From: Sphagnum compactum
Lineage: Eukaryota; Bryophyta; Sphagnopsida; Sphagnales
Reading direction: 5' to 3'
NCBI GenBank assembly: GCA_965153455.1
Contig: OZ234501.1
Span: 11,408,001 to 11,472,000 of the forward strand
DNA: 64,000 nt
In this document: positions 37,216 to 48,120 of the stretch, piece after piece
Position numbering within the stretch: the first letter of the stretch is position 1
Layout: each line of letters opens with the position of its first letter
Position numbers and translations under genes: made by a program
Notes under the pieces: model-generated
The model's database searches: none
Seen by the model: the letters and a program-made list of their open reading frames with translations, nothing else
What the model was told of the DNA's origin: nothing

Positions 37216-38392
37216 TTTTTTGGCGAATTTTCACTAATTGGTGACAAAAATAAAACTATACAAAATTGATGTTTATACAGAGGATTGTGAAAAAAATCCG
37301 CCAAAGTTGACTAATTTTGAGGGAAAACAAATTCCGAATCGCCATATTTAGCCATTAGGTTCCAGCAGGTCACCAAAATATATCAGGAATCTTAAATTTG
37401 TCTATTTTCCTCGCTGATCTGTAGCCAAATTTGGCTAATTCCTTGATCACCAGTGTGGCTATATCACATAATTGGACTGGGAAAAAAAAAGAAAAAAAAA
37501 AAGAAGCCCTAATTGTGTCACGTAAAAAACTCACTCAGGTAAATAAGAAGGGGTTCCTACTTGGGGTAGGCAGAAAAAGGCCGTAGGTAGTAGGGCCCAA
37601 CTGGTATTGTGGGCTACAGTAACCACAACGGCTAGGTACCGTAAAACAGTAACGGTGGGGCCTACACTGTGGGGCCTATGGCCTGTGTGGCCTTTGGACT
37701 AAGTGCCTACTTTAGTTCGCAACGGTCCGGATGTCCAATAGGGGGCCTAGATCCCCTATTGCCACGCGTTGTTGCCGTTTGGACTGAATTTCTTCTTCTT
37801 TTCTTCTTTTTTTTGCCTTTTTATTTCTTCTTTTCCCCTTTTTTATAATACCAGTTTTCGAAATTTTATTACAGATACAAAAGGCATTCCTAGATTTAAT
37901 GTCTGAGTTTTCAGAGTTCACATCTTGGATTCCTCGAATATTCCATGGTGAACTTAGAGGCCCTAACCGTTCCCAACCAAAACAAATAATAGTTTTAAAT
38001 TATTAAATTTTTCTCAATATACGTACAAATAGTATGAGAGAACCGTTGTCTCCACTCCGTCATTTGTATTTTTTTTACGGGACTAGGGTTTTCTTTTTCA
38101 ATTTTGTGAGGTAGGTGGACTGGCGATCATCCACAAGAGCACTTAGCCAAATTTGGCTACAGGTCAGAGAGAAAAGTAAAATTAATTTTTTTAAAACCCT
38201 GAGTTGACATGCAAGAACCTAAGGTCTAAATCTGGCTATTTCAACTTTTTTTTTCCTTGAAAACATGATCATTTTGGGGGAATTTTTTGGATTTTCCAAA
38301 AAAAAAAACCCTTTGTACAAGTTGCAATTACTCCTCCCCCCCTTTTCTTTTGTCACCAAGTGGTGAAATTTCGCCACAAAACAAAACCTAGT
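37216..38392. repeat. Inverted pair of the TAGCCAAATTTGGCTA repeat family
   Basis: The left arm (about 37216-37480) and the right arm (about 38099-38392) are diverged reverse complements. The outer ends read GGCGAATTTTCAC...TTGGTGACAAAA on the left and its complement TTTTGTCACC...GTGAAATTTCGCC on the right. Each arm has a TTAGGTTC-containing middle part, an exact TAGCCAAATTTGGCTA (37422-37437 and 38144-38159) and an inner end near TCACA(T/A)AATTG. About 620 bases lie between the arms and contain a GC-richer, TE-like block with no open frame of note. This may be a foldback element with long terminal inverted repeats, or two insertions of one short repeat. Confidence 0.6.
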
Positions 38393-40786
38393 AAAACCCA
38401 ATTCACACTGACACCCATGAAATCGAAAGACTATGCAAATCTAACTACCTACCAACTACCATATTTTTGAATATCTTGCCTACTTTCAATAATTGGTTTT
38501 TTTCAAAGGTGGCTGCAAAAGGCCGCCCCCTCCCACTACCTCCCCTAGAATTTGTAATATATTTTCCACAAAAAGGCTAAGTAGTACCTAACTCTCTATT
38601 GGTCACTTCTCCACTAGGTAATATTTTTAATAAAAAATTGTAAGTCAATTAAATGAAAATTCCTTAACTCCAAAACAACAATTAGAACTAATTAAATAGA
38701 CACATTTTTGGGGTGACTCTTCCTTTAATGTGAAAGTTGGCACTAAAAAAATACAAAAGTCCCATCTGTTATTACTACCTTAGGGTAATTTTTAGCACCT
38801 TCTGGAATGGAATTTGACTTTGCGTATTATTGTGAAATCCACCTGGGAAAATGGGGATGATGGGTCCTATGGTGAACATTGCCAAACAAACCACGTTCAA
38901 TGAATTGTGCATATTGTCAGAATATAATGTTGAAATTGTTCAATCAATTGGTGGAAAATGGTGTTGAAATAGTCGTGTGGAATAGGAAAACCCAATACAG
39001 TAGTAGTCAAGTAATGGCCAGTCCTTTTATAAACAGTAAAATAGAAAGTTTATGGAAACCAGGAGAGGCTTCCAAGGAGACCCGCCGTGGAAGAATTGGG
39101 CAATCATATGATGTTGTTAAGTTATGTGGTTTCTCACCTACCTACCATGTGATATCTATGCTCACCTCGTGAAGAGAGCGTGTTCCGTGATAACCTAGAA
39201 TTGCTTTACTCGTATTTGTTTGGGAGAGAAACATGCACGGCAAGTGGGGGATGATGGGGAATTATTGGTGCTAACTTAGTTGTGTATAGGTAGTCATTGT
39301 TGGGTGATAATAATAAGAATAATAATAATAATAATGGTATGTCTTTATTTTGGCACAAATAAATAAAGTTTTTGGGTGATGTGAAAAAACCCCCAAAAAA
39401 AGAATTGGTAAGTATACCTAAGGCAGGTGGCAAGAAGATTTTGAGAGAATCCCCCACTACCCACACTCAATAATAGGGTTCCTCATTTGGCAGCTTTTCT
39501 GTAACCTACAGCACTACCCCATTCAGATTGTCCATATAATTCAATCAACTGATGCACCTTATGAGCTTGTATAATTTGGCGAATATAATCTCGTGGGCAA
39601 AAAGACAAAGGCGGATTTTTTAGGCACAACAAATATTCTAACACAACAGTCCATTTTAGGTCAACTAATAGTTATTTGTTTTCCATGGCACCAACCACAC
39701 AAAGAACACCCCCATGTCAGCATTGCCATGCAAATCAAAACACATAATATTCCCCAGAAAACAAACAAACACACACACATGCATGTATACACGCATGTAT
39801 ATGTACACAATAGAAGTGTTCATAATATAAGGATATATAAAACTACTTTTCTAGCAAAATACATGTGTTTTTGTATAGCACTTTGTCATAACTTGTGAGT
39901 AAGAAATTTCAGCACTTTGTTTTTGGAAAAAAATAAAATAAGAATATGAAAAAGTAGTTTTGGGGGTCTATAATTGCCAGAATTCGAATTTTCTATTAAA
40001 AAACTGAAGATTTCTATACCGGGTTGCAAGGAGGTAGTGGAAAAATGCTTAAATTTTTTTTTTCTTTCATTTCTTGCTTGTAACCATTTTTGGCTAAACT
40101 TTTTATCAATGATCTAGCTTTGGCCACATCACAAAAATTGAAACCCCCAAAAAATGGGACTTTATTGCTATTGGAGACAAACGGTGGAATTCAAAAATTT
40201 GTAGCATAATGCGGTCTGCAGATGACCATCAAGTGGAACTAAAAAGGAGAAGGGTTCAAAAATTACACTAGGGTTGGGAGTTCCCCCTGGTTTTTTCCTT
40301 TCTCCAAAGGTGAATATTGCCAATGGCTCCTCACAATGGATTTTCTATTTTGTTTCCAAACAAAAAATATACAAATCCCATTTTTCCCTTCTTTTTTCTT
40401 TCCCTTGAAGAACTCAAAGACAAGGGAAAACATATTGATGCAGGTGGTTTGTAGTTTGTAAAGACATGCAAAAAGACTGGAAATCTGAATGTGAGAGTTG
40501 TGGGGCAGCAATATTTGTAGGCCAGTTTGCTAAAGATTTAGTAAATCAATCCTCCCCCTCTCTCTTTTCATTATGCAAACTTGGCCCTTCATTCCATGTC
40601 ATTCCTGACTCTTACTTATGATGGTTCCCATGGCTAGTTCCCTACCTTTTACCACCACAATTCCCTCTAATTCCTTGGATCCAGTTTTTATATATATAAT
40701 CTAAATCCCATGTTATTGTGCACGGATTCAGTAATTCTTAAATTGGAATGAGATGTTGCAATGAATTATTTTCATTTGTTGCCTCA

Positions 40787-40817
<31 letters not shown>

Positions 40818-43513
40818 ATGATGTGTATGTTGTATGTTAGACCTTTTCTTAATTTCTACTTATCCCACTTAAAGTAAGTGAAATAGGAGTAGAATTTCAT
40901 TATTATTGCCTATGTAAGTTTGTTTGACCTGAATGTTACTGTTAAGATTGCAAAAAGACACCAAGTTGAGCTCGATAATTACCTTTGTGTATAATACTCA
41001 CATGATGAAAGAAACCTTCAGTGTCGTTTTCCTTGAATATAGAGGTATATTGGCATAAGCTAAAGTGTTGTAGTTTTAACATGAACTCAATTGGGTAGTA
41101 GACAGCGGAGATTTTATTCTATTTTTCTCTCTGTGTGAAATTTTGCAAATTTTCAATCTCAAAAAGTATTAAGAAATATTTTATCACAAATTCTCTGGTT
41201 TTTAGGAAGAATTTTTTAGGGAAACTTCTTTCATGTTTATACCCGGCACATTTAAGTTGTGGGGCAATTTTTATGGCCAACTTTTTACATTTTCAACAGT
41301 TTCAAAACAATTTTTTTTATGGATTCAAAATATTGTTTGGGATGATTGCAGATGATGCTAATCAATTCATCAAAGTGCTGTGGAAAGAAATGTAATTTAT
41401 CATTGGCTTCAATGCCCTCCTCTCCACTGAAATTTTGTACTCGTATTCTTGACTCCTGGCCTTTAGAAAGCCATTGCATGAAAGAGTTGGTGGTGGAAGG
41501 TTTGCGGCGCTGCATAAGAAGGGGGCCAAAACCAGCTCTTGAGAATCCCATGATTTAAGGGGGAGCTTAAATCATGCTACATAAGTATCCCAGCAATTGC
41601 ATCTTTTTTTTACTAAAAAATTTAAAGAAAAATAAAGTTATCATAGAATTTGTCAAAAACTCTGCTGGTTTGTACAGAAAAAATGAATAATTGAAATCCA
41701 ATGAATAATAAACTCAATAATATACATTTGCAGACCAGGTTTGACAATAGGTCTACACTACTGTTTTATTTTCTTGTTTTTTTTCCTCTTTGCAGGTGAG
41801 AATAAACAAATAACCTCTATTATCATTCAAATAAGGTCAATAGCAATTATTTTTGCTGTCAGAAACCTACAACTACTCCATTTTCCACACAATCCAACTA
41901 TATGACAAAACAAAATTATAAAAATTGGGTCCACCAATGCATGTACCATATTCTCAAACCTTGTAACAATGGGATATATGATCACCTGCTTAGACCACCT
42001 GCAAAAATTTATTGTCAACACCTAGTGTATGGCTTCCTCCACTTTGAGCACAACCCCACCCCCCTGCCATCAATAATTTTGTTGATGCCAGATGTTGGTG
42101 GTCTCAGTTAAACCTCTCCAACAAAGAAGGGGGGGTTAGAACACAACATTCCCACAAAACTCATTTTCTACAAGTTGAAACTTGCAAAAAAGTTAAATAC
42201 TAATTTTCTGCAAAGTCAGTCATTTTTCTACCAGATCAAACTGAAGCTAAAAAATTTTAAAATTTCTGCAAACTCATTTTCTACATTTTCAAACTAAAAG
42301 TTAAAGTACAGAATTTCTGCACATATGTAAAAGTACTTGCCAAAGGGGCTTTCACACTCATAAACTGTTAATAGTGTTATTAGCAATAGGTTTTTTCTTT
42401 TCTTTTTTGTTTATTCCAATTTTGTGATGTAGCTTGCACTGGCAATCATCCATCCACAAGAGGAACTAGCCAAATTTGGGTACAGGTCAAAGAGGAAAGT
42501 AGAAAAGTTTAAAGAATCTAACTATATTTTGGCGACCAGGAAAGTATTGTCTAAATATGGCAATTTCAGGAAATTTTGTCCATGGCATCTGCCAAGTTTA
42601 GCACATTATTTTCATGACAATCCTTGTGTATGAGTGGCACTGGATTTCTTTTGTCACCAAGTGTCAAAAATTTGCCCCAAGAAAAGCCTGATTAAGGTGA
42701 CGATCAATTTGATTTGTTCCAATTATGCCACAAATTACAGGAATATGCATGACACCAAGTTTATCTGGTGGGGCATGTTCCAATTCTCCAACTTATATTG
42801 ATGCTCACTCTGCAAAGAGACTCAACAAGGAAGCACATTAAGTGTAAGGTAAAGCACAAGGGCAAGGGCATTACCAAAATAAGGGCTCATACAAAGCAGC
42901 AGCCAAGTGCTGTGCTGCTCAAATTCGGTAAGGCCAAGGGTAAAGCACTCAGATTTGAGTGCTTTACCAAGTGTTAAGAGCGACCTCATATTATTATTTT
43001 TCCACGATACCCGGCAGGTACCCAATAGGAATTATGGGGAAAATAATAATAATGTTATTATTGGGCTTTGCAAAAACAGAATGCTTGCAGGGGCAGAACA
43101 TTCCATTTTTGAAAAGCTTGGCAATATTTTACCCTTTGCAAGGCACTCTCTGAATACACTCGAGAAATCAGAGGAGGTCATTACGGTACTTAGCATGTAA
43201 CTTAAGTTACTTACGTTCAATAAATATCACTTATCTTTCATCACACCCTTCAAGAACAAAGATGACGGATGTCTGGCATTACTATGCTACCAAGGAAGAG
43301 AATATAATCTTGGTAGGGAATTTATAGTTTAGGGCACCTCCCCTTGTTGGCTGCCAATGTCCCCAACATTGCACAATTCATGCCCCTGCATTAGCCTAGG
43401 CCAAATATGGTCACCAATACAGTTACAAATAAGAATACTTCCTTTGGTATGGAATACAAAAAGAGCCACAATAGAGATGACTCTAGGACTATACCAAAGT
43501 CATCTACCGTAGG
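38393..43513. other. Gene-free spacer with two more copies of the palindrome-centred repeat
   Basis: Copies of the family seen at 37.2-38.4 kb lie at about 39920-40150 (forward, decayed) and 42410-42695 (reverse; palindrome with one mismatch at 42467-42482). Two perfect small stem-loops occur at 41550-41575 and 42939-42968. A (GAGACA)n run lies at about 40790-40815. Short open frames at 38879-39172 and 41285-41551 match nothing I know. Confidence 0.5.
42939..42968. repeat. Perfect 13-base stem-loop
   Basis: GGTAAAGCACTCA and TGAGTGCTTTACC are exact reverse complements separated by GATT. The same GGTAAAGCAC word also occurs about 90 bases upstream (near 42849). It is a stable hairpin in DNA or RNA, but it has no T-run, and in a plant nuclear genome there is no reason to call it a terminator. 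Confidence 0.7.
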
Positions 43514-43638
43514 CCAAGATGCCAAAAATTTATTCTGACCCTAAGCCAAGATGCCATAAATGATTTTAATTCTAAGTCAAGATGCCAAAAAATATTCTAA
43601 CCCTAAGTCAATATGCTTGAAAATATTTTAACACTAGA
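43514..43638. repeat. 31/32-base minisatellite, four copies
   Basis: Units begin CCAAGATGCC or TCAAGATGCC and end CCCTAAG or similar, with lengths of 32, 31, 31 and 31 bases. On the minus strand they contain GGCATCTTGGCTTAGGG, closely related to the unit of the 21-base array 430 bases to the right. Together with the inverted repeat AAGCCAAAG-TGTG-CTTTGGCTT (43650-43671) this makes a palindromic locus. Confidence 0.7.
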
Positions 43639-44062
43639 CCAAAATGCCCAAGCCAAAGTGTGCTTTGGCTTAGGGTTAAACTTTCACAGTTTAGAATCAA
43701 ACACTAGGCCAAAATATATTGACTTTATCTCAATTTTAAAATTCTATGGCCTAGGGTTATTTCATATTGGTCCCCAGGACATTGGGCTTACTATTTTTGC
43801 AAGACATTTGTCTTAGGATGTTCATAGGACTTTGGGCCTATGGCCTAAGGTTCTTTGCTTAGGGTACTCATAACATTTTTGGTTTTATGTTGTTTGTTGG
43901 ACTTTTGGCTTAACATTTTTACAAGACATTGGCTTAAGGCACTCATGGGATTTTTGGCTTAATGTCTTTACAAAAGAAATTTGGCTTTAGGTTCTTGCAG
44001 CCAAGGAATGGCTTAAGACAATTGGCTTAAGGTGTTATTGTGGACTTTTTGTGAATGGCCAA

Positions 44063-44405
44063 GGACATTTGGCTTAAGGTGTAGGACTTGTGGCTTAGGA
44101 CGTAGGACATGAGGCTTAGGGCTTGAAACATTTGGCTTAGGGCCTAAGACATTTGGCTTAGGATTTGGGACTTGTACCTTAGGGTTTAGGACAATTGGCT
44201 TACGGCCTAAAACTTGCAACTTAAGGCCTAAAACTTGTGGCTTTCGGTGTAGGATGTTTGTTTTAGGGCTTGAGACTTGTGGCTTAAGGCGTAGGACATT
44301 TGACGTAAGGCTTGTGATTTGTGATTTAAGGCATGTGACTCAGGGTGTAGGACATTTGGCTTAGGGCTTGGGACTTGGGGCTTAGGGCCTAGAACATTTG
44401 GCTTA
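44063..44405 (+). repeat. 21-base minisatellite, about 16 units
   Basis: Consensus GGACATTTGGCTTAGGGCCTA, with units ending alternately in CTTG or (C/G)TA. Thirteen successive 21-base units are followed by one 14-base unit, two full units and a final 14-base part. Because 21 is a multiple of three, the minus strand stays open and reads as a false Pro-Lys-Pro repeat protein (two open frames); I do not regard that as a gene. Looser copies of the GGCTTA word extend left to about 43800. Confidence 0.85.
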
Positions 44406-46264
44406 ACCAAAACTAGCTAACTATTATCAAATGTGGCTTCACCCATAGATTGCAACATTACAACTGCATCTCCAATGTCGCATTGTAGAATTAGTGTTTG
44501 TTCAATCAAAAGAAAAGGGATTTTAACTTTCAACCTATGGTTTTGGAGACCATTTTTTGCCATTATAATTATTTCTTAAGAAAAACTTGCTAAAATCACC
44601 TAGTTCTAAGTTAGGTTGGCTAATTTGTGCACCGTGAACATTAAATGAAAATGGGATTACCTCATATTCCAGTACAACTTGTCTCTACCATGAATCTTCA
44701 TAAGAAAAAGCCCAATTCTATAAAGCATGCTAAGATTTCCTTTATAAAAAAGAATGTCCCATAGAGTAGATATGCCTATCACCAAACACTTTGGTAGATT
44801 CTTTTTCAAATTTTCTTCATTTTGAATGATTTAAAATGTTATAAAAGTGCCTTCTCAAGCTCTACAAATCATCTTGCAAATGCAAAGCCAAAGGATCAGT
44901 TTAAAAAAAAACAATAATAATAAAAAGTTTTTTTGAACTACAAAACACACTTTCTTTCATTTTTCTTCATTTTGACCCCTTCTATTTCATCAGTGCCTAA
45001 CTTTTTCATGTTTTGTTCAAATTGAACAATTTAAATAGTTTTGAAATCTCCATTTTAAGCTCTACAAATCATCTTGCAACTCTAAAAGCAAAAAAAAATA
45101 TTTAAAGATTTTGTGAGTGGTTTCGAATAGGCTATGAGTTGTTTGATTGAAAATGTGTTGTAAAAACGACCCCCCTTACTTCAAGGGGCCATAACTTTCT
45201 CTCTTTTAGTCCATTTTTGTTGATTTCTAGTGCAAGAGAAGGACTCCATCTAGTTTTTAAACACCATAAACAATGGGGCCCTTCTACCAAAATGGCAAAC
45301 AAATCGTACCTTAAGTGTTCGAATAACGGCCTGCCTACCCTACTCTTAACATTGCAAATCTTGTCATGATCATATGTTAAGACATGTTTGCATGCCCCTT
45401 TATGTCATTGAAACTACAATGTTTAATGTTAATGTCCATTAGCATACAAATGTTAGGCCCATTATATCCTTCAAGTCCTATGCAACAACAATGTTGAAGT
45501 TTTTAGTCTTAAGTTTTAATGGTTAATCTCAATTCTATTATATCACTAAATCAATAATGTGCACATTGCATAGGCTTTTAGGTTGTAGATTTCTAGCTTG
45601 CAAATTTTTTTAATGTCTTTGAGATCGCATTTTTTGTTTTGAATTTCTATGGTTTGGAATTGCAGTTCATGCTTGCAATTTGTGTGAGATCTTGATTTCA
45701 TGGTATTTTGTAGCAATTGTGTGTTCATTAAGTTTATACTAATTGTAATTATGTGTCAAGTGTGATTATAATTTGTTAACACCATCAAGTTCCTAGGACT
45801 TACATTGTGGATTCTCAATGGCATGTGCCTTAATAAGGTGTTTTTGTCATTGAGTTCTATTGCTTGTTTTTTATCACTTGTGCATCATTTACATCAATAG
45901 TTATTTTTGTTGACATTTTTGTGCAATTGTTTGTGAATCTTGAATTTCAAAAGATTGCAAGTGACAACCAAACAATACTTCTATTGAAAGCACCTCCTAA
46001 CTTTTGCTACAACTATTTCTTTGGTGATAGATTGCCACCACAAGACCTTGCCAATGTTGGCAATCCAACCGAAGGTGTGTTGCTTTAAACCCTTATGTCC
46101 TTGATGTATGTTTAAATGAACTTTTAATTTTTTGTTGGATTGTATTGCATTGTGTAATAATAGTGTTCCTAAAACTATAAATCCAATTGGAATATCTAAT
46201 GTTCAAAACAAAAAACAAAAACAAGCTACATATGATTTCCATTGAAAAATTTAGAACTTATAGG
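44406..46264. other. AT-rich spacer, nothing recognised
   Basis: No gene supported. Two similar stretches near 44800-44910 and 45000-45090 share words such as AGCTCTACAAATCATCTTGCAA, so they are diverged direct copies of one sequence. The plus-strand frame near 45900-46088 may belong to the start of the hAT relic to its right. Confidence 0.4.
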
Positions 46265-48120
46265 TAACCAAATATACATGGGAAATATCTATTGTTGAAG
46301 ATGATGGCTTGATTCATGTTATGAAGTGTGAAGTGTTTTCCAAGGTTGCACACAAGGAAACTTTGTTTGTTTTCAAACTTGACACCATGTCTAAACATGT
46401 TGGAAAAAAGAAGGCAAAGAAGTCAAAACATGTTAATAAGAGCCAATGGGATCACCCTATAAAATGAGTAGGAGTTTTTTTTAGTCTTTTTCATTTTTTC
46501 ATATGAATTTTGTTTAAATGAAATCTTTTGCAATTTTTTATTATAAATACATATAATTGCCCCAATATATCATAGGTTTTGTGTTAGTCATTGTTAAAAA
46601 TATATGGAAATTTCAAGAGTGTAGATTTGACCAAATTTTCCATTTTGTTTTGAAAAATTATCATAATTTTAAATCTTACCAAAATATGATAACTACTTTA
46701 CGTTTTACTTTCTTGTATCATAAGTTACAACTTTGTTTAATATTTCATGTATATTCCACCCCATTTACATGTGGTAAAAGACTTTTGAAAATTTGAAAAT
46801 TTGAAACATACTTTGAAATTTTTTTTAAATTCAAATTCCATAACTTTTAAATTGTGAGTGTTCTTTGAGTGTAGATAGTAGGTTATTATTGTTTAAAATT
46901 TTTATCATCAATTTTTTTTATTAAAAGAGTTCTTTATCGGAGTCCTTTCAAAAATTGATTACTTCTAACGCAACAATTGTTCAAGTTCAAGAATCTTTTA
47001 CTAAAGCCAAAACCCAAAATTTAATTTAATAAAATTTGAATTTGAATTCCTCCACACTCATAGTCATTGAACACAACTTTGAATGACTAACAAAACTATA
47101 AAGTGTTAAAACAAAAACATATCTATCATGCTTTGAAAATTTGAAAAAATCCCAACACTTATTTTGGCTCTTATTAAATTGCTTTGACCTAAAGGCCAAA
47201 ATGAAAAAAGTTAAACATGTAAGTTCTTTTCTAAAGACTCCCAACATGCTCAAAACAAAGCTACCTATGCAAGTATTGCGAAGGAGAATGTTTTGCATTG
47301 TCTAATGGAAAAGGACGACAATGATGATAACCAAAAGCTTGTCTAATTCACCACTATTTTGATAACTAAAACCAATGACCAACTTTGAAGGTTTGAAGTT
47401 TTTGTTCAAGTAATGTTATTTTGAGTTGTGATGAAATCACAAGCTTGAACAACCAATCTTGAGCCAATGTGCACTTTTATGTTGTTTAAAACTAGAGGAA
47501 GGTAATTATCTTCTTGTATTTGGAACATTTGGTTGATGTTGTAAGTGCAAACAACATGAGGCCCTAATCACATGGGGTGCATTGACCAAGGAAATGTGGC
47601 CAAAAATATTGTTTCATCTGAAGCTAATGGGGTGGTTGTGTTTAAGGCATTTGCATTAATGTGATAATGTAAATATGTAAAAGAAGTATGTTGTTGCACC
47701 CCACATGATGGCAGTGCATTGTATGGCACATTGCACAAATTTGGCAATGCAAACCTTGAACCACAATTGTCCTTTATTCAAGGTAAAAATGTTTCCTTTG
47801 ACAACTAATTAAATGCATATTTTGCCCATAGCCCTAAATGTTAACTCAAATTTCAAAAACTTGTAGAATTGATTGGGACAAAAGAAAACAAAATTTTGAA
47901 AAATGTGTGCACTAGGTGGATCAATATGCTAGTTCCAACAAAATTGATGGAGGAGTACCACACATTGATGTTGAAGACAAGGTTTAATACACCAATAAAG
48001 GTTAAGATTGTTGTTAACTTGAAACACTTGGTGGATGTGGAAGTTTTGCTAGGTTTGTCATGCGTATTTTCATTGTTGGAAGTAGTGCATAACCTTATCA
48101 AATTTTGATATGCAAAACAT
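46265..48120 (+). pseudogene. Second decayed hAT-like transposase
   Basis: A different lineage from the relic at 22.8-23.9 kb. Pieces read in order: TWEISIVEDDGLIHVMKCEV with KLDTMSKHVGKKKAKKSKH (about 46275-46445, resembling a BED-type zinc finger from which one cysteine is lost). Then come a short SCDEITSLNNQS segment (about 47425-47460), HMMAVHCMAHCTNLAMQTL (about 47703-47756, the hAT HC...H...NL motif) and KNVCTRWINMLVPTK...LLGLSCVFSLLEVVHNLIKF (about 47893-48106). Stops and frameshifts occur throughout, and the region between 46450 and 47280 is unreadable or foreign. The superfamily assignment is reasonable; the exact family is not named. Confidence 0.6.

Noticed and set aside
38879-39172. 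97-codon plus-strand frame
   Set aside because: No family recognised and no supporting exons; possibly an old transposon piece, but I cannot support it.
41550-41575. Perfect 10-base stem-loop ATGATTTAAG-GGGGAG-CTTAAATCAT
   Set aside because: It is short and isolated in AT-rich DNA; chance is a sufficient explanation.
44013-44410. Two minus-strand open frames encoding Pro-Lys-Pro-Val-Leu repeats
   Set aside because: They follow exactly from the 21-base tandem repeat (multiple of three); no start context, no partner exons, no known protein.
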